Notes: generated by a model not told the origin, from the letters alone. Counted from the first letter of the stretch, positions 51,671 to 61,207 are shown. The stretch: 64,000 bases of DNA from Pseudothauera nasutitermitis (GCF_004801295.1 NZ_SSOC01000004.1:556893-620892), one strand, 5' to 3'. Numbers and translations are program-made.

Positions 51671-52389
51671 ACCTCGATCCCCATGTAAACGCGCTTCACT
51701 TCGGGGTCGTTCATCACCGCCTGCGGCGCCCCTTCGGCGAGCTTGGTGCCGAAGTTGATGACCAGCAGGCGATCCGCCACCGCCAGCAGGGCGTGCACCA
51801 CGTGCTCGATCCAGATCATCGACACGCCCTGGGCCTTGATCTCCTGGATCAACCGCACCAGTTCCTTCGCCTCGTGCTCGGTCAGCCCGCCGGCGATTTC
51901 GTCCAGCAGCAGCAGCCTTGGCCGTGTCGCCAGCGCCCGCGCCAGTTCGAGGCGCTTGCGGTCGAGCAGGGTCAGCGAGCCCGCCAGTTGATTGGATTTC
52001 TTCAGCAGGCCGGTTTTCTCCAGCACTTCGATGCACAGGGATTCGGCCGCCTGTTCGGCCATGCCTTCGCCGTAGATGGCCCCGACCAGAAGATTCTCGA
52101 ATACGGTCATGCCCGAAAACGGATGCGGTATCTGGTATGAGCGGCCGATGCCGTGGCGGCAGCGGCGATGCGGCGGCAGCGCGGTAATGTCCTGGCCGCG
52201 GAACATCACCCGGCCTTCATCGGGGCGCACGTCCCCGCTGATCAGGTTGAACAGCGTCGTCTTGCCCGCACCGTTGGGGCCCAGAATCCCCAGCATCTCG
52301 CCTTCGCCGAGCGCAAGGCTTATTCCGTCCGTCACCTTCAAGGCGCCGTAGGACTTGCTTACCCGCTCCAGTGAAAGGATTTCCCCCAC
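51667..52389 (-). CDS. Branched-chain-type ABC transporter ATPase (LivG)
   Basis: 240 residues, GTG start with GGAGAGG ribosome site. Walker A GPNGAGKTT, RRCRHGIGRSYQIPHPF (LivG-type Q region), a degenerate signature LTLLDRKRLELARAL, Walker B LLLLDEIAGGLTEHE, IEHVVHALL. The signature has LDRKR rather than LSGGQ, as is common in LivG-type subunits (usually LxYGxQR). Confidence 0.92.
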   Translation of the reverse strand: MGEILSLERVSKSYGALKVTDGISLALGEGEMLGILGPNGAGKTTLFNLISGDVRPDEGRVMFRGQDITALPPHRRCRHGIGRSYQIPHPFSGMTVFENLLVGAIYGEGMAEQAAESLCIEVLEKTGLLKKSNQLAGSLTLLDRKRLELARALATRPRLLLLDEIAGGLTEHEAKELVRLIQEIKAQGVSMIWIEHVVHALLAVADRLLVINFGTKLAEGAPQAVMNDPEVKRVYMGIEV

Positions 52390-52456
52390 CGGCCTCTCCT
52401 TCGAACTGTTGTGGATCGTCTCCGCGGCCGGGGGCTTGCCCCCGGCCGCGGGTGCA

Positions 52457-53770
52457 TCAGGAGATCAGCGCCAGTTTCCCGCCCAGCGGGATATTCGGCG
52501 CGGCGGCGTTGGAAACGATGACGAGGTCGTAGTTGAACTGTTTCCCCTTCACCCACTGGCCGCCGACGAGCGGCGTCTTGGCGACGTTCCGGACCGGACC
52601 GTTCCCCCATTCCACCCGGCCGACGATGGTCTCGGCCCGGGTCGAGGCGATCGCGGCGCGAATGGCTTCCGGGCGCTCGATGTCCTGCGTGCGCTTGAGC
52701 ACGTCGGCCGCGACCTCGAAGAGGGCGTGCGAGAAGCCGAGCGGCTGGGTCCACTGCTTCTTCGTCGCCGCCTCGTAGGATGCGGCGAACTGCGCGGCGG
52801 TCGCGCCGGTGAGCGAGGACTTGAACGGGTGGTGCGGGCTCCACCACACTTCCGTCGACATCCCCTCGGCCAGGTTGCCCATGGCCTCGACGGCCGACGG
52901 GAAGAGGAGGCCCTTGCCCACCGAGACGATCTTCGGCCGGAAGCCCTGCTGGCGCGCCTGCGTCCAGAACGTCTTGACGTCCGGCGGGATCATGTTGCCG
53001 GTGACGATCTCGCAGCCGTTCTGCTTGAATGCCGCGATCTGCGCGCTGAAATCCGCGTTCAGCACCTGGTAGCGCCCCGGGTCGGTGAGCTTGAAGCCTT
53101 CCTTGGCGAGCGCGGGCGGCAGCCCGAAGTTCGCGTCGCCCCAGGCGTTGCCGTCCGCATCGTTGGGGAACAGGCCGCCGACGGCCATGTTGGTCGGCAC
53201 CGATTTCCACATGTCCAGGAACACGCCGATGACGTCCTCGAGCCCCCAGAAGAAGTGGTAGGTCCATTCGAAGCCCGATTCGGGCTTGGCGCCGCGGCCG
53301 AAGAACCAGGGCTGCCACGGCGAGACGGTGGAGATGCACGGCACGCCGTTGAGTTCGCACTGGTCCGCCACCGGGTTGATGGTGTCCACCGTGGAGGCCA
53401 CCAGCATCAGGTCCACCCTGTCGCGCAGGATCAGGCCGCTGGCCACCTCGCCGGCCTTGTTCGGATTGGATTCGCTGTTCTTGACGATGATGTCCACGGG
53501 ATGGATCTTGTCGCCGACGGCGATCCCGTTCTTGAACACTTCGCGCATGCTGTCGATGACGAAGCGGTCCGCCTCGCCGAAGGGGGCGAGCGGCCCGGTC
53601 AGCGGCGTCACGAAGCCGATCTTGATCTTGCGCGCCGACGCCGCGAACGCCGCGGGGCTGAAACCGGCCACGCCCGCCAGGCCTGCCGACAGGGCCGTCG
53701 CGCCGAGGGCCTTGATGGCGCGGCGGCGGACGGGATCGGGAAAGCTGTCCGGTACAAGCTTGTCATTCAT
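52457..53770 (-). CDS. ABC transporter substrate-binding protein, Tat-exported
   Basis: 437 residues from ATG 53770 (AAGGAGGATGACAGA). A twin-arginine signal (VRRRAIKALGATALSAGLAG) precedes a periplasmic binding fold of the branched-chain type: IKIGFVTPLTGPLAPFGEAD, LILRDRVDLMLVAST and AVGGLFPNDADGNAW. The longer frame to 53911 adds only shadow sequence. First gene of the transporter operon, preceded by a sigma-54-like element. Ligand probably a (hydroxy)aromatic acid, by context only. Confidence 0.9.
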   Translation of the reverse strand: MNDKLVPDSFPDPVRRRAIKALGATALSAGLAGVAGFSPAAFAASARKIKIGFVTPLTGPLAPFGEADRFVIDSMREVFKNGIAVGDKIHPVDIIVKNSESNPNKAGEVASGLILRDRVDLMLVASTVDTINPVADQCELNGVPCISTVSPWQPWFFGRGAKPESGFEWTYHFFWGLEDVIGVFLDMWKSVPTNMAVGGLFPNDADGNAWGDANFGLPPALAKEGFKLTDPGRYQVLNADFSAQIAAFKQNGCEIVTGNMIPPDVKTFWTQARQQGFRPKIVSVGKGLLFPSAVEAMGNLAEGMSTEVWWSPHHPFKSSLTGATAAQFAASYEAATKKQWTQPLGFSHALFEVAADVLKRTQDIERPEAIRAAIASTRAETIVGRVEWGNGPVRNVAKTPLVGGQWVKGKQFNYDLVIVSNAAAPNIPLGGKLALIS

Positions 53771-53920
53771 TCTGTCATCCTCCTTGTTATCTTTTGGGCG
53801 GATCCATGGATGGATCCGGTTGCCGGCTTTCCGCCGCCAATGCCGGGATATTCCCCGCCCGCCGTGCGCCGTGTATTTCCGGCATTCACGGAAAAATGGC
53901 AAACCCGGCATTGCGGTTAA

Positions 53921-53936
53921 TACAAGTACCGTGCCA
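53921..53936 (-). promoter_or_regulatory. Sigma-54-like -24/-12 element of the transporter operon
   Basis: Minus strand TGGCACGGTACTTGTA compared with TGGCACG-N4-TTGCW: the -24 box is perfect, the -12 box has one change (GC to GT). It lies 151 bp before the binding-protein start in the 419-bp gap 53771-54189, which otherwise contains no gene that I can support. Confidence 0.65.
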
Positions 53937-54189
53937 GGGATTCAAAGTCCGCATTTTTTCGATGAGTATCAGTTGCTTATATGTTTTGGGCGGGAATTTT
54001 CCGGCCGGCCTTCGAAGCGCACGAAACATTCGTCTCAAAGGCATGTCGCAAACTGCGATTTTATTTTCGTGGATACGCCCTGGCGGACTCGCATAATGGC
54101 CGGGCCGGGCGCGGCGCCTGGGAGGAAAGGCGGGAATGCCGGATCGGGCCGCAAGCGGCCGCGACCCGGATCCGGCGCGGCGGGGTCTG

Positions 54190-55089
54190 CTACAGCGCGG
54201 TGATCAACTTGAACCAGAGCTTGTCGCCCTTGAAGCGGTTCTTGACGTTGCTTTCGTGCTGCCACTGGAAAATCAGTTGCGATTTGCCGGCGGTTTCATA
54301 TTTCACGCTGGGCCCGATGGCGAATACCTGGCCGCGGTTGCCATCCGGACCGACCTTGCGCCCGTTCTGCTTGTCGTCGGTGAGTTGCTTCAGGTAATAG
54401 CCGCTCAAGCCCACCGACCACGGGCCGACGTGCTTGCCGACGAGAAAGTCCATGTGGAATTCGTCGCCGGACTGGTAGTCGGTATCCTTGTTGCGGGTCT
54501 TCCAGTTGTACATGAACTTGCCGGACACCTCCCAGCCGCTGCTGCCGAGATAGGTGACGCCGAATACCGGTTCCAGGCTGTAGTAGTTCTCGCCGGTGTT
54601 TCTCCCGCCGGGATCGTTCTTGTCATACCTTCCCGTCGGCAGGTTGACGTCGAGGCCGACGACGTAGTGCCACTCGGGGGCATGCCAGGACAGGAGGAAC
54701 GGGGTGAATGTCGCGTCACCGATATGGGTCCTGCTGTCCCGCGATCCGGCCGCGTCGATCGACAGGTGCACGATGGGCAGGAGCGCCGCCCAGCCATAGT
54801 TCGCGCCGAGGAATTGCGTCTCGGTGACCTTGAGGAAGCGCAGGGCGTCGAAGGTCGCCTTGAGCTTGACGTTCTTGCCGTTCGGTGCCGTGACCTTGTC
54901 GCCCTTGTGGTCGCGCAGCGTTCCGGATACGTGGCCGAAGTAGTTGATGAAGTAGTTTCCCGGCGGCGGGATGGCCCCCGCGAACCAGTTCTCCGCGCCG
55001 TTCGGATACTGGTCGCCGCCTTCCTTGGCGTGGACGGAAGCGGCCGCGCACAGCCCGCAGATCGCTGCGGCCAACAGTTTCGAGTTCAT
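54190..55089 (-). CDS. Outer-membrane protein of the Phenol_MetA_deg/SphA type
   Basis: 299 residues: signal peptide (MNSKLLAAAICGLCAAASVHA) and beta-rich body with alternating aromatic strands, FINYFGHVSGTLRD, NLPTGRYDKNDPGGRNTG, YYSLEPVFGVTYLG and a C-terminal strand LIFQWQHESNVKNRFKGD. The family is found in aromatic degradation clusters and is thought to be a porin for hydrophobic or aromatic substrates. It sits alone between two sigma-54-like sites. Confidence 0.88.
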   Translation of the reverse strand: MNSKLLAAAICGLCAAASVHAKEGGDQYPNGAENWFAGAIPPPGNYFINYFGHVSGTLRDHKGDKVTAPNGKNVKLKATFDALRFLKVTETQFLGANYGWAALLPIVHLSIDAAGSRDSRTHIGDATFTPFLLSWHAPEWHYVVGLDVNLPTGRYDKNDPGGRNTGENYYSLEPVFGVTYLGSSGWEVSGKFMYNWKTRNKDTDYQSGDEFHMDFLVGKHVGPWSVGLSGYYLKQLTDDKQNGRKVGPDGNRGQVFAIGPSVKYETAGKSQLIFQWQHESNVKNRFKGDKLWFKLITAL

Positions 55090-55178
55090 GCATTTCCTCC
55101 TTTGGTTTCAAGGGCCGCGTCGATCCGGTGCTTGCCGGGCGGCCATGCGCCGAAGCAGCCCTGGCGCGTCAACGCTTA

Positions 55179-55194
55179 TTCAAAAACCGTGCCA
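55179..55194 (-). promoter_or_regulatory. Sigma-54-like -24/-12 element of the outer-membrane protein gene
   Basis: Minus strand TGGCACGGTTTTTGAA: perfect -24 box; the -12 box has one change (GC to GA). It is 90 bp before the ATG at 55089, in the 246-bp gap after the VOC gene. Confidence 0.6.
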
Positions 55195-55335
55195 CTCAGG
55201 AAGAAAGGCGAATGCCCTTGTTTATGAAGGAATTTTCTGTTTTCCGGACTGTTCGCGCCGTCGGCTCGCGGCGGTCTCGGACGCTCTTCTCAAACATGCG
55301 TCTCAAGTTGCGAAAATCCGTGCGCCCGGCGGGCG

Positions 55336-55926
55336 CTATTTTTCCGGAAAGGCCGGATGCCACAGGCGGCGGTCGGTCTCTGTTTCGTAGCCCTTGCCCT
55401 GGGGATAGCTGACCAGTTCCAGCTGCATCCCCCAGGGCGCGAGAAAATAGACCCAGGACTGTCCCGCGCTGGGGCCGCTGAGGCGCACGGTGGGCTCGCC
55501 CAGGATGCGCACGCCCTTGGCCCGCAGGTAGGCCACGGCGGCGTCGATGTCGTCGACATAGAAGGCGAGGTGATGGCCGCCGATGTCGCTGTTGCGCGGC
55601 TGTGCCGGGTTCTGGTCGGGCGAGGCGTACTCGAAGATCTCGAAGTTCGAGCCGTTCGCGCAGCGCAGGAAGCGCAGCCTGCGCATCACCGCCCGCGGAT
55701 GCACGTTGAGGTGGGTCTGCATCCAGTCGCCGGCGGACTGGAACGGCCCCAGCTCGTAGAAGGGTTCGCAGCCGATCACGTCGGCGAAGAAGGCCACCGC
55801 CGCGTCGAGGTCGGGCACGGTGAAGCCGATGTGATCCGTGCCGCGCATGCCGGGCAGGCCGCCGTGCTCCGCGGCCGGGGAAGCGGCGGGCGCAGGCCGG
55901 CCGGGTTCGTCGGAGGGTTTGTTCAT
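55336..55926 (-). CDS. VOC-family (glyoxalase/extradiol-type fold) protein
   Basis: 196 residues with two VOC modules: RGTDHIGFTVPDLDAAVAFF (His metal ligand) and GGHHLAFYVDDIDAAVAYL, with FEIFEYASP (Glu) and GMQLELVSYP (Glu). The metal site looks complete. Last gene of the molybdoenzyme operon, with ATGA overlap to the reductase gene. It may act on a ring intermediate as a dioxygenase, lyase or isomerase; the substrate is not evident. Confidence 0.88.
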   Translation of the reverse strand: MNKPSDEPGRPAPAASPAAEHGGLPGMRGTDHIGFTVPDLDAAVAFFADVIGCEPFYELGPFQSAGDWMQTHLNVHPRAVMRRLRFLRCANGSNFEIFEYASPDQNPAQPRNSDIGGHHLAFYVDDIDAAVAYLRAKGVRILGEPTVRLSGPSAGQSWVYFLAPWGMQLELVSYPQGKGYETETDRRLWHPAFPEK

Positions 55927-56900
55927 GTGGGTCGATCCTGGAAGCGCAGCCGGTCATGGGGCGCCGCGAAATCGGTATCCGGGCCTGCCGGGACGATGCC
56001 CGCCGGATTCAGATCGCGATGGCTCAGGTAGTAATGGCGCTTGATGTGATCCATGTCCACCGTTGCCGCCACGCCCGGCAACTGATAGATGTCGCGCAGG
56101 TAGCCGGAGAGGTTCGGGTAGTCGGCAATCCGCCGCACGCTGCACTTGAAGTGCAGGTAATAGACCGCGTCGAAGCGCACCAGCGTCGGGAACAGGCGCA
56201 GGTCGGCCTCGGTGAGGCAGTCGCCAACGAGATAGCGCTGCCGCGCAAGGCGCCGCTCGATCCTGTCGAGCGCGCCGAACAGCCGGCGCACCGCAAGCCC
56301 GTAGGCGGCCTGCGAGCGCGCGAAGCCGCAGCGATACACCCCGTCGTTGACGTTCTCATGGACGAAGCGGTTGATCGCATTGATCCTGCCGCGCAGGGCG
56401 GGCGGGTAGAGGTCCAGGTCCGTGCGCTGGAACGCGCGAAAAGCGTCGTTGAGGATGCGCAGGATGTCGGCCGACTCGTTATTGACGATGCATCGTGCGG
56501 CGCAGTCCCACAGCACGGGCACCGTCACCCGGCCGCTGTACGCCGGCTGCGCAAGCGTGTAGAGCTCGTGCAGGGCATGCAGGGCGTTGGCGAGGTCGGC
56601 GGTGGCGCCGTGCCCGGCGGAAAACACCCACCCCTGGCTGCCGGCGACCGGCTCGACCACCGAAACCGGAACGGCTTCTTCCAGCCCCTTGAGCGCGCGG
56701 CACAGCAGCGTCCGGTGCGCCCAGGGGCAGGCCAGCGAGACGTACAGGTGGTAGCGTCCGTGCTCGGCCCGGTGGCGCCCGCCGCCGTGCGCGGTGACGC
56801 GGCGGCGGAACTGCGACGCTTCGCGGACGAAGGCGCCGGTCTCGTCCGTGCGCGGACGATCCGTGGCGCACCATAGGCCGGAATCCAGATAGCCGGACAT
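55923..56900 (-). CDS. Glutathionyl-hydroquinone reductase (Xi-class GST)
   Basis: 325 residues. The catalytic cysteine is in SLACPWAHRTLLCRAL near residue 55; VPVLWDCAARCIVNNESADI and the C-terminal LVGDCLTEADLRLFPTLVRF with VYRCGFARSQAAY match the YqjG/PcpF family. These enzymes reduce glutathionyl-hydroquinone adducts formed when quinones react with glutathione. That fits a pathway producing hydroxyhydroquinone/quinone intermediates. It follows the Fe-S subunit gene by 65 bp. Confidence 0.92.
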   Translation of the reverse strand: MSGYLDSGLWCATDRPRTDETGAFVREASQFRRRVTAHGGGRHRAEHGRYHLYVSLACPWAHRTLLCRALKGLEEAVPVSVVEPVAGSQGWVFSAGHGATADLANALHALHELYTLAQPAYSGRVTVPVLWDCAARCIVNNESADILRILNDAFRAFQRTDLDLYPPALRGRINAINRFVHENVNDGVYRCGFARSQAAYGLAVRRLFGALDRIERRLARQRYLVGDCLTEADLRLFPTLVRFDAVYYLHFKCSVRRIADYPNLSGYLRDIYQLPGVAATVDMDHIKRHYYLSHRDLNPAGIVPAGPDTDFAAPHDRLRFQDRPT

Positions 56901-56965
56901 CTTTCGTTTCCTAGCCGGCCCCCGCGGCCGGGTCGAGCGGCCGCGGGGGCGCTGCCATCGGCGGA

Positions 56966-57874
56966 TCAGGCGTGAGCGCGGCGGGCGCCGGCATGAATGC
57001 CCGAGCCGTGCGGAACGCCCGGTTGCAGGCGGATCAGGCCGATGTAGCAGCTTTCTTCCGCCAGGGTCGCGCTGGCCTGCGCCGAGCCGAGCCTCTCATC
57101 GACGATCTCCACCTGGTACTCGCCGCTGCCAGGGTCGAGGGCGTCGAACTTGAAATCGCCGAAGGTATCGGACTGCGTGGTGGCGACTTGCCTGCCCTGG
57201 CGCGTCAAGGTCACGTGCGCGCCCGCGACGCAATCGAGAACGCCGTCCACCTCGGCCACCACGGTGCCGCCGACGAAGCATTTGGCGAAGCGGTGGAGGT
57301 TCTTGTAATACACGCGCGGGCGGGTGTTCAGCTCGGGGCGCAGCACTTCGAGCCGGTGCTTCTTCACCAGTGCCTGCATCTCGTCATCCTCGACCTTGAC
57401 CGCCCAGTACACCCCGGTCGGGCAGGACTGCTGGCAGCGCGGCTGCTTCCAGCCCTGGTCGAGCAGGTGGGCGTCGAAGATCCACTTCTGCGGCAACTGC
57501 AGTTCCTCGTTCCAGAAGATGCCCTCGTAGGGGCAGGCGTCCACGATGTCCCGCCTGCCGCGCGCCTTCTGCGGATCGATGATGACGATGCCGTCCGGCC
57601 GCTGGTAGACCGAGCCGTCGCCCGCCGCCTTGACGCAGGGCGCGTCGTCGCAGTGGTTGCACATCGTCGGCCGGTAGGCGGCATCCACCATGCCGTCCTG
57701 GCCGCGCACCTTGCGGTGGATCTTGATCCAGTTGTGTCCATGCAGCGGCTGCGGCGCGGCATAGCCGGGGAAGTCGTTGCCGACGTGTTCGTCGCGCGTG
57801 GTCAACATGCAGTTGTTGCAATTCTCGCACTTGGCGACGTCGATGATGAGGTTCCATTTCTTCATGGCGGTCAT
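56966..57874 (-). CDS. Fe-S subunit of a transhydroxylase/resorcinol-hydroxylase-type molybdoenzyme
   Basis: 302 residues. Ferredoxin-type cysteines CENCNNCML, CNHCDDAPCVKAAGD, CPYEGIFWNEE and CQQSCPTGVYWA bind three [4Fe-4S] clusters by count of ligand groups. A C-terminal Ig/carboxypeptidase-regulatory-like domain (ALDPGSGEYQVEIVDERLG) follows from about residue 205, as in the pyrogallol-phloroglucinol transhydroxylase small subunit. It passes electrons to or from the large subunit encoded 28 bp upstream. Confidence 0.88.
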   Translation of the reverse strand: MTAMKKWNLIIDVAKCENCNNCMLTTRDEHVGNDFPGYAAPQPLHGHNWIKIHRKVRGQDGMVDAAYRPTMCNHCDDAPCVKAAGDGSVYQRPDGIVIIDPQKARGRRDIVDACPYEGIFWNEELQLPQKWIFDAHLLDQGWKQPRCQQSCPTGVYWAVKVEDDEMQALVKKHRLEVLRPELNTRPRVYYKNLHRFAKCFVGGTVVAEVDGVLDCVAGAHVTLTRQGRQVATTQSDTFGDFKFDALDPGSGEYQVEIVDERLGSAQASATLAEESCYIGLIRLQPGVPHGSGIHAGARRAHA

Positions 57875-57902
57875 CCCTTGGTCCTGGTCGTGGGGGGGCG
57901 CG

Positions 57903-60900
57903 TCAGGCCGTGACGGCCGGCGCGGGTTTGGCGGCGGCAGGGCGCTGGTTCGACGGTGCCATGCCCTTGACCTGGACCTTGCTCCGGATGCCGGCGGGCG
58001 GCGTCCACGGCTCCATCTCCACCAGGCAGGAGTTCGCCGCCATGCCCTCGGTGCCCTGCTGCTGCGGGCGCGGCGAGGTCAGCACGTTGGCGCAGCCGGA
58101 GCGGTCCGACACGCCTTCCGCGCCGTGGGAATGGACGGGATCGAAATCCGCGTTGGACTCGAAGGTCTTCATGATCCCGCGCCCGACCAGTGCGGACACG
58201 TCGGCGACGAAGATCACCGAGCCCCGGTCGTTGAACACGCGGATCAGCTGGCGGTGCCCGATGCCGCGCTCGGCCGCGTCGGCCGGGTTGATCTTCATCA
58301 CCCAGTAGTAGTAGCCGTCGACGAAGATCCGGTGGTCATCCACGTCGTTCAGCACGCTGTCCTTGCCGTCGCCGTAGGTGTGGAAGCTGTAGCGCGGATG
58401 GGTGGAGATCATCTGCAGCGGGTACCTGGCGAACAGCGCCTGCGCGTGCGGCCCCTCCCATGCCGGGATGTAGCGGTTGAGCGCGGGGCGTTCCGGGTTG
58501 TCGGCCTGGCCGCGCGCGAGGGAGGAGGAAACGAACTCCAGCTTGCCCGACTGCGTTTCCAGTCCCTGGCCGAATTCATCGGTGAACTGGGACGGCAGCG
58601 GATGGGGCTCCGGCAGGTCCTTGGGCCGGCCCTCCGCATACCAGCGCATGGACACCGAGGTGCGCGTCTTCTCCGGCTCGGCGGGCAGCACGTGGTAGCC
58701 CTTCTTGACGAACTCCTGCCAACTGATGTGCTTGGGCAGGTCGGTGGAATCGAACACCCGCTTGCACCAGTCGAGCTCGCTGCACCCTTCGGAGAACATC
58801 GCGCCCAGCCCCAGGCGGTGGAGGATTTCCAGGTAGATCTGGTAGTCGGACTTCGATTCGCCCAGCGGCTCGATGCACTTGTGCTGGAGGGTGACGATGC
58901 GGTGGTTCAACTGCGAATGGTTGTGGTGGATGTAGCCGGCGCAGTTGGCCCACTCGCTGATGTCCCAGCGCTCGAAGCTGGTGCATGCCGGCAGGATGAT
59001 GTCCGCGTACCTGGCGTCGCCCTCGAACCAGATCGACTGGTTCACCACGCACTCGATCGAGGGGTCGCGGTAGGACTGCTCGAAGCGCGTCGATTTCGCG
59101 ATCGTGCCGAACGACGAGCCGCCGTAGCGGTACAGCATGTGGATCCTGGAATAGCCGGGCATCGGGTATTCGAAGGGCGCGAACTGTGCCTCCATCGACG
59201 AGCCGTCCCACATGAAGCCCTTGGAATGGCCCTCGACGATCGCCTCGGGCAGGCGCTGGCGCGGGATCATCTGCTTCACCGGGTTCATGGTGATCAGGTG
59301 CGGCATGCGCTGGTAGTTGTTGATGCCCGACGCGGTGAAGGCGATCTCGCCCGAGATGCCGCCTTCGGCGTAGCCGGGGAAATAGAACTCGTAGTCGAGC
59401 GGGGCGCCGAACTGCAGGTTGCCGAAGTTGATGCCGGGCTTGCCCCAGCCCTGCATCGCCATCATCAGGATCATGCAGCGGGCCCACTGCGAGCCGGTGG
59501 CCGAACGGCAGGCGCCGCCCCAGCCGGCGCCGAGGCCGCCGGCGGAAAGATAGGTCTTCTTGCTGCCCCAGGAACGCGCCAGCGCACGGCACACGTGCGC
59601 CGCGACGCCGGTCTCGGCCTCCTGCCATTCGGGCGTCTTGGGCACGCCGTCGGTCTCGCCGAGCAGGTAGTCCCGCCATGCGTCGAAGCCGGTGGTGCGC
59701 TCGGCGACGTACTGCTTGTCGTAGAGTCCCTCGGTGACCCACACGTGCATGATGGCCGTCGCCAGCGCGGCATCCGTGGCCGGGCGGATCGAGATCCACT
59801 TGCCGCCCAGCAGTTGCGCGGTCGGATTGAGGTGCGGGTCGATGTGCACGAACTCGATGCCCAGCTCCTTCGCCCACAGGCGCCGCTGCGTGCCCTCGAA
59901 GCCGGCGTAGAGGCCGTTGGTGGATTCCGGGTCGCTCGACCAGAAGACGATCTGCTGGGCTTCCTGCAGACAGTCCTCGATGGTGCCGTAGAAGCTCGGG
60001 ATCCCCAGGCGCAGGGAACTGCCGAAATGGTGCATGGCGCCCCAGTACCAGCCCTCCCAGCTATCGGGGTTGGGGTGCACGCGGGTGAAGCCGATGAGGT
60101 TGCCGAAGCGCAGCAGCGCGCTCAGGTAGTAGCCGATGTTGCCCCACTGGTGGTGGGAGGGCATCGGGATCGCGATCGCCCCCGGCCCGTGTTCCTTCTT
60201 CATGCGCTTGATCTCGCCGGCGACGATGTCGAGCGCCTCGTCCCAGCTGATCCGTTCGTAGCCGGAGATGCCGCGGTTGTGTGGATTGCGCTCGCCCTTG
60301 GGATCCCAGTCCACGCGCTTCATCGGGTACAGCAGGCGCTTGTCCGAATAGACCATCGACTTCAGCGCCGATGCGTGCGGGCTCAGCGTGGACTTGCGCC
60401 ACGGGGTGAAGCTGCGGCCGCGCGCCTGGATCGACCACGACGGCGCGTCGCCGTCGTCCAGCACGATCGGCGTCATGCGCACGATGCGCCCGTCCTTCGC
60501 ATAGACGAACATCGGGCCGCCATTGGTGTTCGTCGTGTAGCGCGTGGTGCCGTCGGGCATCTTCGTGCCGATCTCGAGATTCACGGTCTGCAGCCGGTTC
60601 ATCAACTGCATGAACCAGACGGTCAGCTCGTCGCGGCCGATCACCATGACGCGGAAGTTCTTCGCCGCGTTGAGAATCTCCGCCTGTTCGGCGCCCGGCT
60701 TGAGAAACGACAGCGCCGTGGGCAGATCCTTGAAGATCAGCGTCACGTCGGGCTTCGGATGGAGCCCGGCGGCGGATTCGACGGTGCCGTGCCGGAAGGT
60801 GTAGTGGCGGCCGATGCTGCCGTCCTTCAGCTTGATCTGCACCACGCAGTTGCGCCGTTTCATCTCCGCCCGGAATGCCGGGTGCCTCTTCGCCGTGTAC

Positions 60901-60953
60901 CGCAGCACATGGGTCACCCCGTACAGGATCGTTTTCAGGAGCGCCTGTTTCAT
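57903..60953 (-). CDS. Molybdopterin large subunit, transhydroxylase/resorcinol hydroxylase type, with N-terminal SCP2-like domain
   Basis: 1,016 residues from ATG 60953 (GAGGAAGCAGAGA); the longer frame is untranslated leader. Residues ~20-135 resemble an SCP2-like domain (FRAEMKRRNCVVQIKL, PDVTLIFKDLPTALSFLKPG, MVIGRDELTVWFMQLM). The DMSO-reductase-type body starts near 145 (NTNGGPMFVYAKDGRIVRM) without the usual N-terminal Fe-S cysteines, as in pyrogallol-phloroglucinol transhydroxylase. Further: YERISWDEALDIVAGEI, VFWSSDPESTNGL, DIILPACTSFERWD, AERGIGHRQLIRVFNDRG. Homologues hydroxylate resorcinol, 3,5-dihydroxybenzoate or related diols anaerobically. The exact substrate is not determinable. 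First gene of a four-gene operon with a sigma-54-like promoter. Confidence 0.88.
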   Translation of the reverse strand: MKQALLKTILYGVTHVLRYTAKRHPAFRAEMKRRNCVVQIKLKDGSIGRHYTFRHGTVESAAGLHPKPDVTLIFKDLPTALSFLKPGAEQAEILNAAKNFRVMVIGRDELTVWFMQLMNRLQTVNLEIGTKMPDGTTRYTTNTNGGPMFVYAKDGRIVRMTPIVLDDGDAPSWSIQARGRSFTPWRKSTLSPHASALKSMVYSDKRLLYPMKRVDWDPKGERNPHNRGISGYERISWDEALDIVAGEIKRMKKEHGPGAIAIPMPSHHQWGNIGYYLSALLRFGNLIGFTRVHPNPDSWEGWYWGAMHHFGSSLRLGIPSFYGTIEDCLQEAQQIVFWSSDPESTNGLYAGFEGTQRRLWAKELGIEFVHIDPHLNPTAQLLGGKWISIRPATDAALATAIMHVWVTEGLYDKQYVAERTTGFDAWRDYLLGETDGVPKTPEWQEAETGVAAHVCRALARSWGSKKTYLSAGGLGAGWGGACRSATGSQWARCMILMMAMQGWGKPGINFGNLQFGAPLDYEFYFPGYAEGGISGEIAFTASGINNYQRMPHLITMNPVKQMIPRQRLPEAIVEGHSKGFMWDGSSMEAQFAPFEYPMPGYSRIHMLYRYGGSSFGTIAKSTRFEQSYRDPSIECVVNQSIWFEGDARYADIILPACTSFERWDISEWANCAGYIHHNHSQLNHRIVTLQHKCIEPLGESKSDYQIYLEILHRLGLGAMFSEGCSELDWCKRVFDSTDLPKHISWQEFVKKGYHVLPAEPEKTRTSVSMRWYAEGRPKDLPEPHPLPSQFTDEFGQGLETQSGKLEFVSSSLARGQADNPERPALNRYIPAWEGPHAQALFARYPLQMISTHPRYSFHTYGDGKDSVLNDVDDHRIFVDGYYYWVMKINPADAAERGIGHRQLIRVFNDRGSVIFVADVSALVGRGIMKTFESNADFDPVHSHGAEGVSDRSGCANVLTSPRPQQQGTEGMAANSCLVEMEPWTPPAGIRSKVQVKGMAPSNQRPAAAKPAPAVTA

Positions 60954-61083
60954 TCTCTGCTTCCTCCTCGCCTTTTCATTTTTTGCGGTCCGCAGACCGG
61001 TCTCCATCCTCGCTTGGCCCGGCACGAGCCGGCGGCGTGGCCACGCCCGCCGCAGGCACATCCCGATGCGCTGGACAGCCTGC

Positions 61084-61099
61084 CGCAATAGTCGTGCCA
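61084..61099 (-). promoter_or_regulatory. Sigma-54-like -24/-12 element of the molybdoenzyme operon
   Basis: Minus strand TGGCACGACTATTGCG fits TGGCACG-N4-TTGCW with only the last base off. It lies 131 bp before the large-subunit start. The 528-bp divergent gap 60954-61481 holds this site, the plus-strand site at 61375-61390 and no gene that I can support. Confidence 0.75.
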
Positions 61100-61207
61100 A
61101 GTGCATTGCGGTGCGTCAAGTGATTGATTTCCAGGAAACTCCGCCGCCGCGCCGGGCGCCACCCGTCTCGCCGGGCGGGGAATTGCGTCGCAATGTGCAA
61201 AAGCCGT

